A stretch of 64,000 nt of DNA from Monocercomonoides exilis (lineage: Eukaryota; Preaxostyla; Oxymonadida; Polymastigidae), in the NCBI GenBank assembly GCA_001643675.2, contig LSRY02000025.1, forward strand, positions 1-64,000, written 5' to 3'. The notes under the pieces are model-generated. The model was not told where the DNA came from, searched no databases, and saw only the letters and a list, made by a program, of their open reading frames with translations. The stretch's first letter is position 1; each line of letters starts with the position of its first letter. The position numbers and the translations under genes were made by a program. Positions 23,583 through 35,861 of the stretch are shown one piece after another.

Positions 23583-24642
23583 CTGTTCAATCCATCGAAA
23601 ATCGCAAGATCACAAAGAAAGATTCTCACCAAATATGAGACGAATTGCAAAACATTCAAAGGATAAAGAAAGAGTTGAAAAAACTGAAATCAAGACAAAT
23701 AGGATCTCAAAAACAAAAGCACTCAGAAAACAAGCAAACTTTAAATTCATCAGTCAAGAATCAGCAAAGAAATTGTTTTTACAAAAACACTCCTTTGTCC
23801 CCCAAAAATTGAGTGAAATAAAGAAGAATGAACATTATTTCCCAATGTTGAAGAACAAACATGCCAACATTGTTGCTTCCATTGAATATTTTGCCTTTAA
23901 TAAACCTTGAGATAAATTGTCGATATTTTTGAGCAATTGAAATCTGTGGCTGTTGGCCTGTTGTGAAGAAGGAAAAAAGACTCATAAAATGCACATTTTG
24001 AATGCAATCAATTGGCAAACCTTGAATTAATTCTCATTTATCTTCGTTCAGAGAGCCCACGTATTTGTTTCCACAAAATACTGTTTTGCGATCTCTGGCA
24101 GAATGCAAAAATGGTGCAGAAACACAAATCAACTTCCTTGATCTCTCTTTTTTCTCTCAGAACCGAAAAGGGATTTTGTCTTGAGCCAATCAACAAAGCC
24201 CAAAGAATGTCCTCTCAAATTTCAATCTCTATCTCAAACAGCTTGTTTATTTCAAGTTGCTTTTCTTGGTCTCTATGGCCCTATGGACAGTATCTGCCAT
24301 GCAAAGGAGTCATTCATGCAAGTTGAGGCAAACAGCCAGATTTCGGAATAATGATTTTATAGGAATGTGTTCGTGTATCCAGGTTGATAAGAGTCAATGC
24401 TATTGAAGCCTCTCAGCTTTGCATGTGGTCATTGCGCACCCAGGTCGGACATTTTGACAAGAAGTCATCTCAAATTGCCAAATAATGCAAAACGACTTGA
24501 AAATTTGATTTCACATCCAATAATACCTTTTCTCACTGAATGTCACCAAGTGCAAATTTTCGTATCACCGCAAACAGGAACGAAAATTGATATGAACTGT
24601 GTATTTTCTTGAGCAACAAGCCAAGAATGGCTTCAAAAAGAT
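23583..24642. other. Outer right arm; unassigned sequence with weak coding signs
   Basis: Mirror of 1-1048. Open stretches at 23548-23910, 24012-24326 and 24397-24612 on the plus strand have ordinary amino-acid composition but resemble no family I know. Part of the interval probably holds more exons of the coiled-coil gene on the minus strand. Confidence 0.3.
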
Positions 24643-25254
24643 ATCTGTCACTGTCCTTTCGGTTTGCAGAAATCAAAAATTAAAGAAATAACTCAAAATT
24701 GTTGGATGTGCATTTCTTTCTTTCAAGCGTATTTCTTTGGTTTCTTGTGAAATTTCCACAGAGAAAACCGAATTTTGAATAAATGAAACATTTTGCAAAT
24801 CACTGAAGAAATTCACAATTTGCATGCGCACAAATCAATAGAGCAATGGCATTCATCGAAACTTGAAAGTTATGTATTTTTGTGAAAATTTTGTTTCCTT
24901 TATATAATCGTTTTTGTTTTGCCTAATCATAATAAATACAAAAGACACATCAAAATGATTTTGGCAAGCTGGTTTTTGTGTAATAAAAAACATTTTTCAC
25001 AAAAATAACTTTTCAAAGTCCTCTCATGTTCTATTCCCTTAAGGGTGTGCTTATGAAATATTCAGTTAATTATTTATTGGTTAATATAAATCTCTGATTG
25101 AAGAACGAAAATCTGAAGCTCGAATTTTTTCCATTTTTTCGATATTTAATGTCATACGCATTTTTGAGGAAAATCAAAGCAAAATAAACGAAAGAAAGAA
25201 GAAGAAACGATAAAAAGAAAGAAAAAAATTAGCGCCCATAATTAATTAAATAGA
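24643..25254. other. Unique AT-rich spacer
   Basis: About 610 bases between the last base whose mirror falls inside the window and the metallophosphoesterase start. A purine-rich stretch (AAAGAAAGAAG-like) lies just before the start codon. No gene or structured element seen. Confidence 0.6.
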
Positions 25255-26564
25255 ATGAGCAATCTTATTGATCCTCTGATTACCCCGTATTTGAAGGATA
25301 AAATGTCTATGCTTGTGGTGGGAGACGTTCATGAAAATAGTACTCGGTTCGTAGAACTATGCACATGGCTGAAAGATCATAATGCACGGTATCCTAAAAG
25401 ATCTTTTTTAATTGTTCATTTTCTATTTTTACTGGGTGAATTTTTGTTGTCCACAGATATGATGTGATTGCCTGCACAGGAGACTTTGCGAATTATGATT
25501 TTGCTCACCCGTTGAAAAACAAGGAAGATCCACGAGAAGTGGAAGATCGCACAAAGGCAAAGCTGGCAGAGCTCACTGAATATGCGCAATGTGTTGTTTT
25601 TGTACCCGGAAATCACGAAGCCCCTCGGTATTATTCGGAGCATTCGGAGCTGCTTCCAGAGCGAGTGATTTATCTTCATGGGAAAGCCGTTAAGCTGTGC
25701 GAAGGGCTGATTCTGGCAGGCGCTGGAGGTTGTCCGCCAGGGTACATGGAAGGCGATCCAGTTATCAGTGGCGTACCGTTCACTTCGGACAGGCAAATGG
25801 GTGCATTTCTGGCCGAGTCATTTGCTGATCTTGTTTCCTTGATAAATAGGCAAAACGAGCCCAATCAAGAATCTGCTTCATCTTCATCCGCCCCTTCACC
25901 TGATTCCTCCGCCGAATCTTCTGTGAAAGTGCAGCATTCATCTTCGAACGAGCTGAATGTGAAAGATTCTGTTGTGTTTGTGACGCACGTGGGGCCACTG
26001 CACTCAGCTACATCGTTTGGAATCAAACATAAGACAAAGCGAACGACCACAGGGTCCTTGAGCCTTTCGCAGTTTTTACTGTGCAAAAAACATTCTGCGC
26101 TTTATTCGCGCACAGCGCTGCTTGTGCATGGGCACTCACACTTTGGAACAGGATTTATGAAGTCGCAAATTGTTCACAAGGCATTGGAGCGTATTTCGAG
26201 GAAAGAAGGGTGGAAGGAAAGAGAGCAAGAATCAGAACGCAGAGGAAGTGAAAGCGAGGATGATAAAATGAAAGGTATTGCTACGGCTTATGAAGAGCTT
26301 GAGGGTAGCTACAAGGAGAATAAGGGATGCGAAAAAGGAGCGTTCAAAGAGAAGAGGGAGGAAATAATGGATGGAGCAGATAAAAGCATCAAAGAAGAAA
26401 AAGGCGAAGAAGAAGAGGAGGAAGAACTTGTTGGGCCATTGCCTCCGATTTTTAACCCAGGGGCACTGACTTACGGAAAATTTGGGAGTGTTGTGCTGCG
26501 ACGTGAAGAAAGCGGTTGGAAAATAGAAACAATAACACTGCTAAATCTTCCTTTAGCATTGTGA
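25255..26564 (+). CDS. Calcineurin-like metallophosphoesterase, two exons
   Basis: Exon 1 is 25255-25388 and exon 2 is 25457-26564. The 68-bp intron (GTATCC...TCCACAG) joins ...DHNAR to YDVIACTGDF, giving 413 residues. All five metal-binding blocks of the family are present in order: GDVHEN (about residue 23), TGDFAN (52), GNHE (96), THVGP (221) and HGHSH (269), so a two-metal phosphoesterase active site is expected. Substrate is unknown; the layout resembles the small MPPED/UPF0046-like group. Two insertions are unusual: a Ser-rich loop near 135-175 and about 90 Lys/Glu-rich residues between the HGHSH block and the closing FNPGAL segment. No signal peptide or membrane segment, so probably cytosolic. 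The stop is TGA followed directly by TAG. Confidence 0.9.
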
Positions 26565-27083
26565 TAGGATTATTATATTTTTCTGTTTTGCTGATTTTCT
26601 TTTCTTTTTCTTTTCCTATTTTTATGTGTTTTGATTTTTTGTTGCGTTTGTTCGATGAATTGTGAATAAAACTTTTTTATTCAAATAATCAAGTTGATTA
26701 AATTTAATTTAAGTGATTAGAATAAACGATGTGTAGGTATGGAATAAGCACGACTTTTTTTTTAAGCATAGCCATGTTTTTCAAGTCTGTCTATGGCTTT
26801 ACACCAGTTTGCGATCGTAAAAAGACATCAAGAAATATTTGTTTTTATTTTTTGTATTTATTTGGGGAAAAATCTTTTTTATTTGGCTGATCCTTTTTGA
26901 AATGGGACGAAATTTTTTGCTTTCTTATTTTTGTTCCATTCTACTCTAACAAATATTTTTTCTTAAATTTTGAATTATTCCATATTTTTTTGGCATAGAA
27001 ATGAAAGACTAACAATGATAAGGTTGGAGAAAAAGTTTGGAACAAATCGTTGTTTTTTTCATAAATAAAAAAATATTTCCCCA

Positions 27084-27256
27084 AATCATACTTTCGTTCG
27101 AGTTTTGATCAAAAAAATTTCTTAAAGGAATTTTGAAAAATTGAACTAAAACTGTTAATACACGTTGTTCATGATGTTGTTATTACAGAAACAAAATTTT
27201 AACAAAAACCCCATTGAGATTAAAATTTTGATCAAAACTCGAACGAAAGTATGATT
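27084..27256. mobile_element. MITE-like element with 31-bp perfect terminal inverted repeats
   Basis: 27084-27114 and 27226-27256 are perfect reverse complements (core ACTTTCGTTCGAGTTTTGAT). A TA lies at the symmetric positions 27089-27090 and 27250-27251, so the element proper may be 27091-27249 with a TA duplication. It has no coding capacity. Confidence 0.65.
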
Positions 27257-28007
27257 TCAAAAAGGATCAGACATTTTTGCTTATTTAATTTTCAGATCTT
27301 AGAAATTTTTAATTAATTTTGAGATCGTAAGGTTGCTTATTTTCCTGTTGATTTTTTTTATTAAAAGTTTTGGAAATAACCTGCAAGTTCAACGCTATGA
27401 AAAATCATTAAATAGGCTGAAATTTTTTTGCTTTCAAAATTTTGTTCGATTCAACATTTTTGAATCTTTTTCGTTATTCAAAAATTTCAATATTTTTATT
27501 TTTATTTTAATTTTTTCATAATAATGAAAGACTTACAATGAAATGAAAGCAAAATAAATAAATTAATAAAAATAAAAGGTTTGGAACAAATCATTGCTTT
27601 TTTCAAAGAAGCTAAAATTTAACCGTATATGCAATTTTTTCATAATTGTGTTGCAGGATCAGATTTTTATTACTACCCAGTTTTTTATATGATCCCAAAT
27701 TCTAATCCAACATTGCTTCAAACAGAAACTTATAAATATGGATCGAAATTTTGTGCCTTATGCATTTTGTTCCATTCAATATTAACAAATATTTTTCTAA
27801 AATTTTATTATTTTTCGTATCATTTTTGCACTTAAATCAAATTCTAATTATGATACGACAACATAAATAGTCTGGAATAAAACGAAGATTTTCTCATGAA
27901 TGCAAAATTTTTATTTCATTTCAAATATAATTTTTTTTAACAAATGTTCATTATTACAAGACTGAATGTTTAATGTTTTTCAAAATTGAATTTCGAAAAT
28001 AAAGATA

Positions 28008-28365
28008 CAGATTGTGCAAAAAATACCGGACAAGACCGATTTCTCAATAACCACTTAAAGAGAAAATCTGATAATTTTCTTCAAAATACATCTCATTGAT
28101 ACAAACTCACGTGACAAACAAGACTTTGAGGACAGCTTCGCTAGTGCTCAGAAAAAATCATTATTGAAGTTTCGGAGAAACATAAATTCCTATTTTTCCG
28201 ATGTTTTTGCAATAATTTTTTCTGAGCACAAATGAAGCTGTTTCGAAAGTCTTGTTTGTCACGTGAGTTTGTATCAATGAGATGTATTTTGAGGAAAATT
28301 ATCAGATTTTCTCTTTAAGTGGTTATTGAGAAATCGATCTTGTCCGGTATTTTTTACACAATCTG
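28008..28365. mobile_element. Foldback MITE, 358 bp, ~150-bp terminal inverted repeats, TA duplication
   Basis: The element reads CAGATTGTGCAAAAAATACC at the left and its near-complement at the right, with TA at 28006-28007 and 28366-28367. The inverted repeats run about 150 bases each with few mismatches around a loop of about 50 bases. The TIR contains CCGGACA, also found in the ends of the pogo-like transposon in this window. TA duplication and CAG-type ends fit a non-autonomous Tc1/mariner-superfamily element. No ORF. Confidence 0.8.
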
Positions 28366-28868
28366 TATGTTTTTTTCTTTCTTTTCTTTTTTTTTAAAGT
28401 TTCTTTTTTTGATTAATTATTTGCTCATGTTTCCACAAGCTTGTACTGTTGCGAGTTCAACTTGTCAGTATTGCTTTTTATCTTTCCTTTCTAATTTTTT
28501 CTATTATTTCTAAACTTAAGAAACTCATTTTCTTTCTGTTGTTTTGATACCTAATAATTTTTCAAAACTCAAATATTCATCAAATAAATATATATTTTGG
28601 GGAAGATATGAACTTTCAAGCTTTTTTTGCACGAAGCATGAAATATTTGTTTAGCTCATAACTTTATAAAATATTATCAGATTTCATTATAAATTGGATT
28701 TTCATATCTGTTAACAGGCATCATTGAAATCATAACATAAAGAAAAGAGACATTTCGCGTATGTCAAAAAATGTACACATTTTTATTGTGTTTTTTGATC
28801 ACAAAAAGTTCATCCACAGTTCATAGTTTTTCAATGAAAATACCTGAAGTGTATAATTTTACACCATA

Positions 28869-29123
28869 TGGGTTATTCTTTTTGAAAAGTCACAAATGTT
28901 TAATATCTGGGTTAAACAAAAAATGAACTCATTTGACCATTTTTGTAAACAAATCCATCAAACGTAATCATTATGCAAATTAAAATACGCAGACCTATTT
29001 GATGCTGGAATAAGTGCATAATGGAGAAATTCATTGGATTTATTTTCTAAAACGATCAAATAAGTTCCTTTTTTATTTCACCCAGATATTAAACATTTGT
29101 GACTTTTCAAAAAGAATAACCCA
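28869..29123. mobile_element. MITE-like element, 255 bp, TA-flanked inverted repeats
   Basis: The ends TGGGTTATTCTTTTTGAAAA and the complement pair perfectly over about 45 bases and imperfectly for about 70 more. TA lies at 28867-28868 and 29124-29125. The ends are unrelated to those of the element at 28008-28365, so this is a second family. No ORF. Confidence 0.75.
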
Positions 29124-29577
29124 TATAATAAAATCATGTTTTAAATACGAATGAATAAGAAGTATTATGCGACTTTTTCTGGAAAATTGCACATTTCAAC
29201 CAGCAAAAACTTTTTATAAATTCGATTTATCGAAACTGTTTCATTAATTGGAAATGCTAAATTTTTGAAGAAAGAAAGAAAGAAAGAAAATAACTCTCCA
29301 AGAAAGTGATTTATTCCGAGCAATAATGTTTTGTTTTTGGTGAACAAAGCTTTCACGGAAATCTTGGGCTTGATTTGTTCCAAATTCCACTTTTCCTGAG
29401 CAAATGCAACTTATTCGTTATGAATTCATTTTTCCAAATGATCCATCCTTTTCGTCAAATATCCAACATGATAATTTCATAATGAAAAAATAAACGTTTG
29501 CGTGCGAATAATGATCTTTGCATAATTAGCATGAAAGGTTTTCTCTTTTTCTGTGGAAATAATTATTTATAAAGACA

Positions 29578-32500
29578 ATGGACAAATCTATCCAAACAAA
29601 CAAAAGCAAAGGAAAAGAAGCATATGCGTATTTTCGCTTTTATCTGCTCCAAAGTTGGAGGGAGATGAAACGCAACAAATGTAGTTTTTGTTGGGGCATT
29701 TTAGGGTTTGTTGTGATTTAATGCTTGTTTTTTGATATCGCGTTTGCGTTTGAAAGATGCTTTCTTGTGAGCTTAATTATACCGATTGTGTTGGGCTTGG
29801 CTACAAAGCTCCCTGAATTAAATTATTCAATAAACATTCCATCTTATACTACTCCTGACATGCTTATTGCACCAAAACCTCAAACGGACGCCATGGGATT
29901 GAATTTCACACATGCAAAAGAAATACTCGATCCTCTTGGAAAAGAAGTTTGGCGTTATTGATAATTTGCATCAAAAAGCAGAAATATTAAAATTGAAAAG
30001 TTTTCCATGTGTTCGCCTCGCATAAAAGATTTCTTGCAAATAAGCCACAACGGAGTTGGAGACACTTGTAATTTTATGGCAATCAACAGCAGATTTGAGG
30101 TTTCGACTTTTTTTCCACTCTCAATAAAAATAAAATGAATTTCTTTCTTTTTTTTCTTCTTCTTATTCCTCTCATGATTCATGCACGGCATTTAAATGTG
30201 GTTGTTATTATGCTCACTTACTATGGATTTCCGTGGCTCAGAAGCAATATGACATTGGCTGGAGATGGAATCTTGATGCAATTCCAAAAGGGAAAGTTGT
30301 TTTTGACGGGCCTATTTATAACTCTCTTTTAATGAAGCCTGGAGACACCATAAAAGTCAACATGAACATCTCGAGGATTTCTCCAATAGCATTTGATGTG
30401 GTAAAGAAATATTCTCCAGGCAATCTGAAAGACATTGCGAAGTTGCTGGGGAAATTGACCGTTCCATTTGAACTGGCTGAGGTTTGAAATGAAATATCAG
30501 AGACTATTTCAAGAAATCTATTTTGTGGCAACACGTTTATTTATGTTGCATTTTGAAACAAAAATGCCTTTCCATTTATGAACATGTTTATGATTTGTTT
30601 CGCTTGCTTCGTTCATTTGATTCATATTATTGTTGCTTTGAAGGTTCATGACAGCATTGACCAGACAAGTGCTTCAGCGAAAATTGTTGCAGAATTCGAT
30701 TCCGTTTGGGAGCATGTGTGATATTTTGGCATTGATCATATTTGCGATTTTAATGATTTTTGGCATATTGTTTTATGACAAATATTTCTTTCTTTCTTTC
30801 TTTCTTTTGTTGTTGTTATTGCTGCTGCTGCTGCTGCTGATGATGACAACGATACTGTTTTTTGGCCATTCATGCTTTTTTTTTATTCTGTGTGCAATGC
30901 CTCAGATTGTTGACAACTTTCCGCTTTCTGTCTTGGATGTTGTTGCAAAAGAACATTTTCTGGAGGCAAATCTGAGTGACTATGCTTCTCAAATGGCATG
31001 CACGTGCCAGCTGCCGAGAAACAAGACTTATTTGCATGCAGACAGTTCGATGGTTCAACGGTTTGCTTGGATTTGTGTGCAGCTGTCGCAATAATGAATT
31101 AATTCTCATTTTTCTGGGGGGACGAAATGCATATTCATTTCTCAATTGGTGCTTCTTTTCATTTGCGAAAACAAATGAATGATGACATAAATACATTTAC
31201 TATATTTATATGTGTATTCACATTAATTGAATGAATTTCCTTCTGCTTTGCTTCGTTAAGAAAGCTGAATTTGTGGTCAACGGGGGTGCTTTTTGCATTG
31301 GGATCGGTGGAGCTCGATGCCTCGCTGCCGATGGCGCCCGAGAGCGACGCGATGTTCGAAAGCCTGCTGCTGCTGCTGATGGGGGTGCTGGTGGTTGTGC
31401 TGCTGGGGGTCACAGTGCTGATTATCTACTCGCAGATCCAGCGGTCTGTCGACGGGAGAGCATATGAGCTGGGGCTGATGCGGGTGCACGGGATGGGGCG
31501 GTGTGGGGTGGTGATGCTTGTTGTGATGCAAGGGCTGATGTATGCGGTGCCGGGGATTGTTGTTGGGGTTGCTGGAGCGCAGGGGATAAATGCAGTTCTG
31601 GTGGGTGCCATCACGAAGAACCGAGGCATTGAATTGGGGGTGGCGCTTCCAGCGTGGTCGGTGGTTGTGACGATCTTGGTTGTGCTGGGAGCGACTCTTG
31701 TGGCCTCGTTCTTCCCGATCCGCACAGCGCTGTCGGCGAATCTGCATGACTCGATTGATGTGCAGCACACAAACGCGTCAGCTGTTCTTGTCACCATCGA
31801 GCGGAGTGACTCGGTGCATCCGTCGTATGCTCTGCTTGTGGATGGCGCGATTCTGGTGGTGATTGGCGGGTGTGTGTATGTGTTCTTCCCTCTTTCGCTG
31901 GAGTCTGGGAACGTGGCGATGCTGGTGGTTGTGCTGATTGGGCTGATGATATGCATCATGGTTGCGCTGGTGCTGCTGTGTGTGAACTTCGAGTATGTGT
32001 TTGAGGCGGTTGTGTGCACGGTGTTTCTCTTCTGGGAGAAGTCGGCAGTGAAGAAGATGGCGCTGAAGAACCTGAGTCTGCACAGGCTGAGGAACCGGGG
32101 GACGACAGTGATGTTTGCGCTGATCCTGTGCTTTGTGTTTTTCATGGATGTGATTGCGAACACAGTTTTGAGTGCGATCAAGGCGTCGGGGTATCAGCAG
32201 TATGGGTGCGACTTGGATGTGCGGCCTCTGGCGTATGCGTCCACGTTCCCCTTTGAGAAGTACGAGAACTGGAATGGCTCAGTGTTTTTCCCACCGCCGC
32301 TGTTCCACCGCAATGTGACGTCGCGTGGGTTCCGAATGGAGAACTTGGAGAGCATCCAGAAAGTGCTGGATGAGTACAGCGATGTGGTTGAGTCGTATGC
32401 GTTTGCGAGCTGCTTGCTTGCTGGGCAGCAGCGGGGCGGCGGGGCTTCGGTGCTGCTGACGAACCGCGGGAGAACGCACCAGGAGGAATATGAGCTGATT

Positions 32501-33866
32501 GCGCTCTCGCCGAACTTCAGGGCGGCGACCGACGAAGCGCACGTGGCATGTGGATGGGTCGCTGAATGATCGAAAGAGGATGGGCGGGGACGATATTGTG
32601 CGGCAGATGTATGCAAACTACTTTGAAGCGCCGATTGGTGTTGTGTCGAAGGCGTTTGGGAAGGCGATGCAAGCGAAGTTGGGGGACAGATATGTGCTGG
32701 CGAAGAATCTCAGCGCGGATGCCTCAGTGTACTTGCCGTTTTACTCGAACACGCTGTTCAGCGAGAGCGATCTGTCGAAGAACAAGAGAGATGCTGAAAG
32801 CACAGCAGGGCACACAAATCTTGCTCCGCTGTCAGCGATATTCAAAAACATCACGATTGGGGCGTTTGTCAGAGCCATTCCGTTTGTTGTATCTGAGGTC
32901 AAAGACGGCTATGGGGTTGCCCAGCTCCCCGTTTCTGTTCCGCTGCTGTGTGAGACCGTGTCAGACATTGGCGGTGTTTTCTCATCATCGGCATTTGACG
33001 ACTTGTGCATCTCAGACGTAAAAGTGAAGTACAAGAAAGGGGCACATGCCTCGAGGACTGAGGACTTGGAGAGGTCAGTCAGATACGCAAAAGTCAACGA
33101 CTCCGATGGCTGTGCCTGGGCTTCTTCATCCTCTTCAAAATATGATGGCTCCAGTGAGCATTCTTCAGAGTCCCCATCTTTCCAGAGCAATCGCAAGCCA
33201 GAGGGAAATGGTTGGAAGAACTCTGAACTGGAGGGGTTGCAGCCGAACAGAGAGATGGAAAGTGGCGGCAGATCTTCCGTTGATGAAGCAAGAAGAATCG
33301 ATTTTATTCCTTGGCAACATGGCAGGGAGCCACTGATGAACCCCCATTCCGATCCATTGGCTTCGCTGATGGTTGCTGGTGCTGGGGAGAGCAACTACAC
33401 GATCTCTTATGTTTGGACAAAGCGAGAGTTCGACCAGACGTATGCGACGTTTGAGGTGGTGATGCGTGTGGTGTTTGTTGTGGCGGCGCTTCTTTTGAGC
33501 TTCGTTGGGGAGTGCTCGCTGGTGGCAGCGATGTCGTGGAACGTGCTGTCGTCGAAGAAGGAGTACGGGATGATGCGAGCGATGGGCATGGGGCAGTTTG
33601 AGGTGCGGCGGGTGTTTGTGGAAGAGGCGTTTGTGCTGGTGATGGGAGCAGCTGTGATGGGGGTGGTCTGCGGGATGGCGGTGTCGTACATGATGTCTTC
33701 GGAGGTGGTGCAGCTGCTGTCGACTGGGCTGCCTGCTTTCTATTTTCCGTATGCCACTCTGATTGCGCTGGTGTTTATTGCGATGCTGCTGGGCTACCTG
33801 GCAACTGCCGGTCCGTTGTCTTATCTGAGGCACATGGAGATTGCAGACTGCATGAGGTCGCTGTGA
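29578..33866 (+). CDS. FtsX-like permease, seven exons, about 1162 residues, one frameshift
   Basis: Exons: 29578-29705, 29757-29946, 30001-30099, 30242-30481, 30644-30715, 30906-31060 and 31261-33866, joined by GT-AG introns of 51, 54, 142, 162, 190 and 200 bp. Every junction restores a sensible frame (for example NKCSFCWGILG joined to CFLVSLIIP). The product has an N-terminal membrane segment (about 40-62), an extracellular region, an FtsX-type three-helix domain (about 325-465), further helices, a second large soluble domain and a C-terminal FtsX domain (about 1020-1162) with the MRAMGMG loop. Such proteins are membrane subunits of MacB/LolC-like ABC systems in bacteria; long eukaryotic relatives exist in protists without a known partner. 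One surplus base near 32540 (between DEAHV and HVDGSLND) breaks the last exon. Exon 7 is clearly more GC-rich than its surroundings. Confidence 0.82.
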
Positions 33867-35861
33867 GATTTGGGCAGATGGAGCAGCAAGTGTTTGTCAG
33901 ACGGTATTTTATGAGCTCCGAAAAAACATCCTGTAAAATGCAGTGTTTTGTTTGCACAAATATTTTGCTTGTGCCAATTCCTAGGCATAGAAAATTATCT
34001 TCATTTTTTATTTTGTATGTGTATGTGTGTTTGTCTCTTTTTTTGAAGTTTTATTGTCAATATTTTGATTGTTAGGAGGTCTGTTCTGTTAAATTAGATT
34101 CTTTATGTTTTTTTAATGTTTATGTATTTAATTACAAAAGAAGTATTTTTTTTCCATCTGTTTCTGTTCATGATTATTTTCTGGAGAGCATTTCCCCAGA
34201 TTTATAAATTGAAAATATGCATTTTTTGTCTTTTTTTTTGTTTTTTTGTTTCATTGTGGTTAGAATATCGTCTTTGTTTTTCTTTGTTTTGTGTTTGTTT
34301 GATGGCTTATTATTTTATTTGTGGAATGTTGTGTTGAAAGATTATTTTTTTGTTTCTTTTGTTTCTTTTACTTGTTGATGTGTTTTTGTCTTCATCAAAA
34401 CGCTGTAATATCTCCAAAGATGAAGAATGTTTAACTTTTTCTCATTTCTGTTATTTTCAAGTGTTTCAATTGCTTGTTTGTGTTTTTGCAATCCAATTGA
34501 TTTTTTGAGTGTGTGTGGAGTGAAAGACTTTGAAACAACAAACATGCTATCATCATCACAAGATGGTTCACAATCCATTGAGAGCTATTTATGCTGAGAG
34601 CAAAGATCTTGTTCTGATTGAATGGTCACTTTCAGCATGTTCCATTCATTTTGAGGATTGTTCCAGAAGAGATTTGAAAGATGCAATTGGAACAACGGTT
34701 GATGATTAACTTTCTTTCTCAAGCCTTTTCATGAATCTGAAAAACGTTCACATTCCTCAAAAAGAAAGGAATGGATGAAGCAATCACCCCAATTTTGGTG
34801 ATGAAAGCTTTGCGGTTGATGGTGATTGCTGTGTTTTGGTATTCACAATTTCACCAAATGAAGAATTCAATCATTTGAATGTGAGCACATGCAAAAATAA
34901 GGTTCAATACATCATCTGATGTTTATTCCCCCTCTTTTCAGCAGAAGCAACTTCTCTTTGCTGAAAATGGAGAATGTTTGAATAACACTTCAAAAAACAT
35001 CCATTGAAGAAGAACAGTTGGGTTGTTGAAACAGTGAGTATTGAACTTGAAAAAAAGGAAGCAAAACATCTTTGAGAACAAACAGATTCCATTTGCTTTG
35101 TTCCCTTTTGTTTCATAAGGTTTGAAACAGTGACAGAAATAGCACTTGCATTGTTTTTTCAAAACATTCCTCAAAGTCTCATTCCTGTCCTGACCATCGC
35201 AAGAGAAAAAGAAATGTTCAACATGGAATGCTATTTATCTCCTTTTCAAATGTCTTCCGCTGCTTCTTTCTCCTTCTGCCTTCCCACCCTCCCCTCACAA
35301 AAAGTCAAATTTCATTCGTGTCAATCACTTTTCTTGTTTGAAAAGAACGACTTCTCATTTAATTTCGAACTTTCAGACTTCCTTTCAATTGTCTGCATTC
35401 TCCTTTTTTCCCTTCTTCCAATCACTTTTCAAATTTATTTTGTTTATTTTATGTATTTGTTGTTTGCAACCAAAATATGAATGTCGTTTTCCCTGAGCCA
35501 TTCATTTCCAAAAATCGTTCCAAAAAAAAAGATATTTCGATTCTTCTCCGTCATTGTCTGTCACCATCACTGGCAATTTAATAACAAATATTATGCTGGA
35601 TAGATTCGCTTGTAGTTCTCTTGTTTTACAAAAATATTCGGTTTTTCCAAAATCGAATTTGATCAAATCATCCATAAGAGCAAACTTGAAGAAGATAAAG
35701 CGTTGTTTATCTCAATATTCGCTTGATTAAAATATCAATTCAAAGACGGATGGTATGAAAACTTTATATATAATACTTTCTTTGGAGTTTAAATAGTCAT
35801 TGTCTCTTTCCTGTTATGATTCATTTTCTGTTTGAATGATAAAAAATACTACGTTTTCTGA
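33867..35861. other. Two-kilobase AT-rich spacer, no certain gene
   Basis: The plus strand at about 34570-34705 reads AIYAESKDLVLIEWSLSACS and could be an exon, but I found no consistent splice partners. The ORF at 35130-35480 lacks recognisable features. No structured repeat seen. Confidence 0.45.

Larger units (their letters stand above)
12324..24642 (-). repeat. Right arm of the giant inverted repeat
   Basis: Mirror of bases 1-12247. Gene order outward from the centre is: kinase-less beta-helix protein, DNA transposon, beta-helix pseudokinase gene, coiled-coil gene. Homopolymers are on average longer here than in the left arm, and the two largest ORFs are open over much longer stretches. 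Its outer boundary cannot be placed beyond base 24642 because the left arm is cut by the window start. Confidence 0.97.
26565..29577. other. Three-kilobase AT-rich spacer with several inverted-repeat elements
   Basis: No gene was recognised. It holds at least three TA-bounded inverted-repeat elements (separate entries) and degenerate direct repeats: the phrase GGTTTGGAACAAATC or a close variant occurs near 27034 and 27577, and ACAAATATTTTT-type segments near 26950 and 27785. A 17-bp pair (CTGATCCTTTTTGAAAT near 26888, its complement near 27254) brackets the first element. The spacer looks like a graveyard of small non-autonomous transposons. Confidence 0.7.

Noticed and set aside
30716-30905. 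Short open frame with Leu/Met runs inside the permease gene
   Set aside because: It is the fifth intron, containing TTTC and GCTG microsatellites; splicing it out joins two family-consistent exons.
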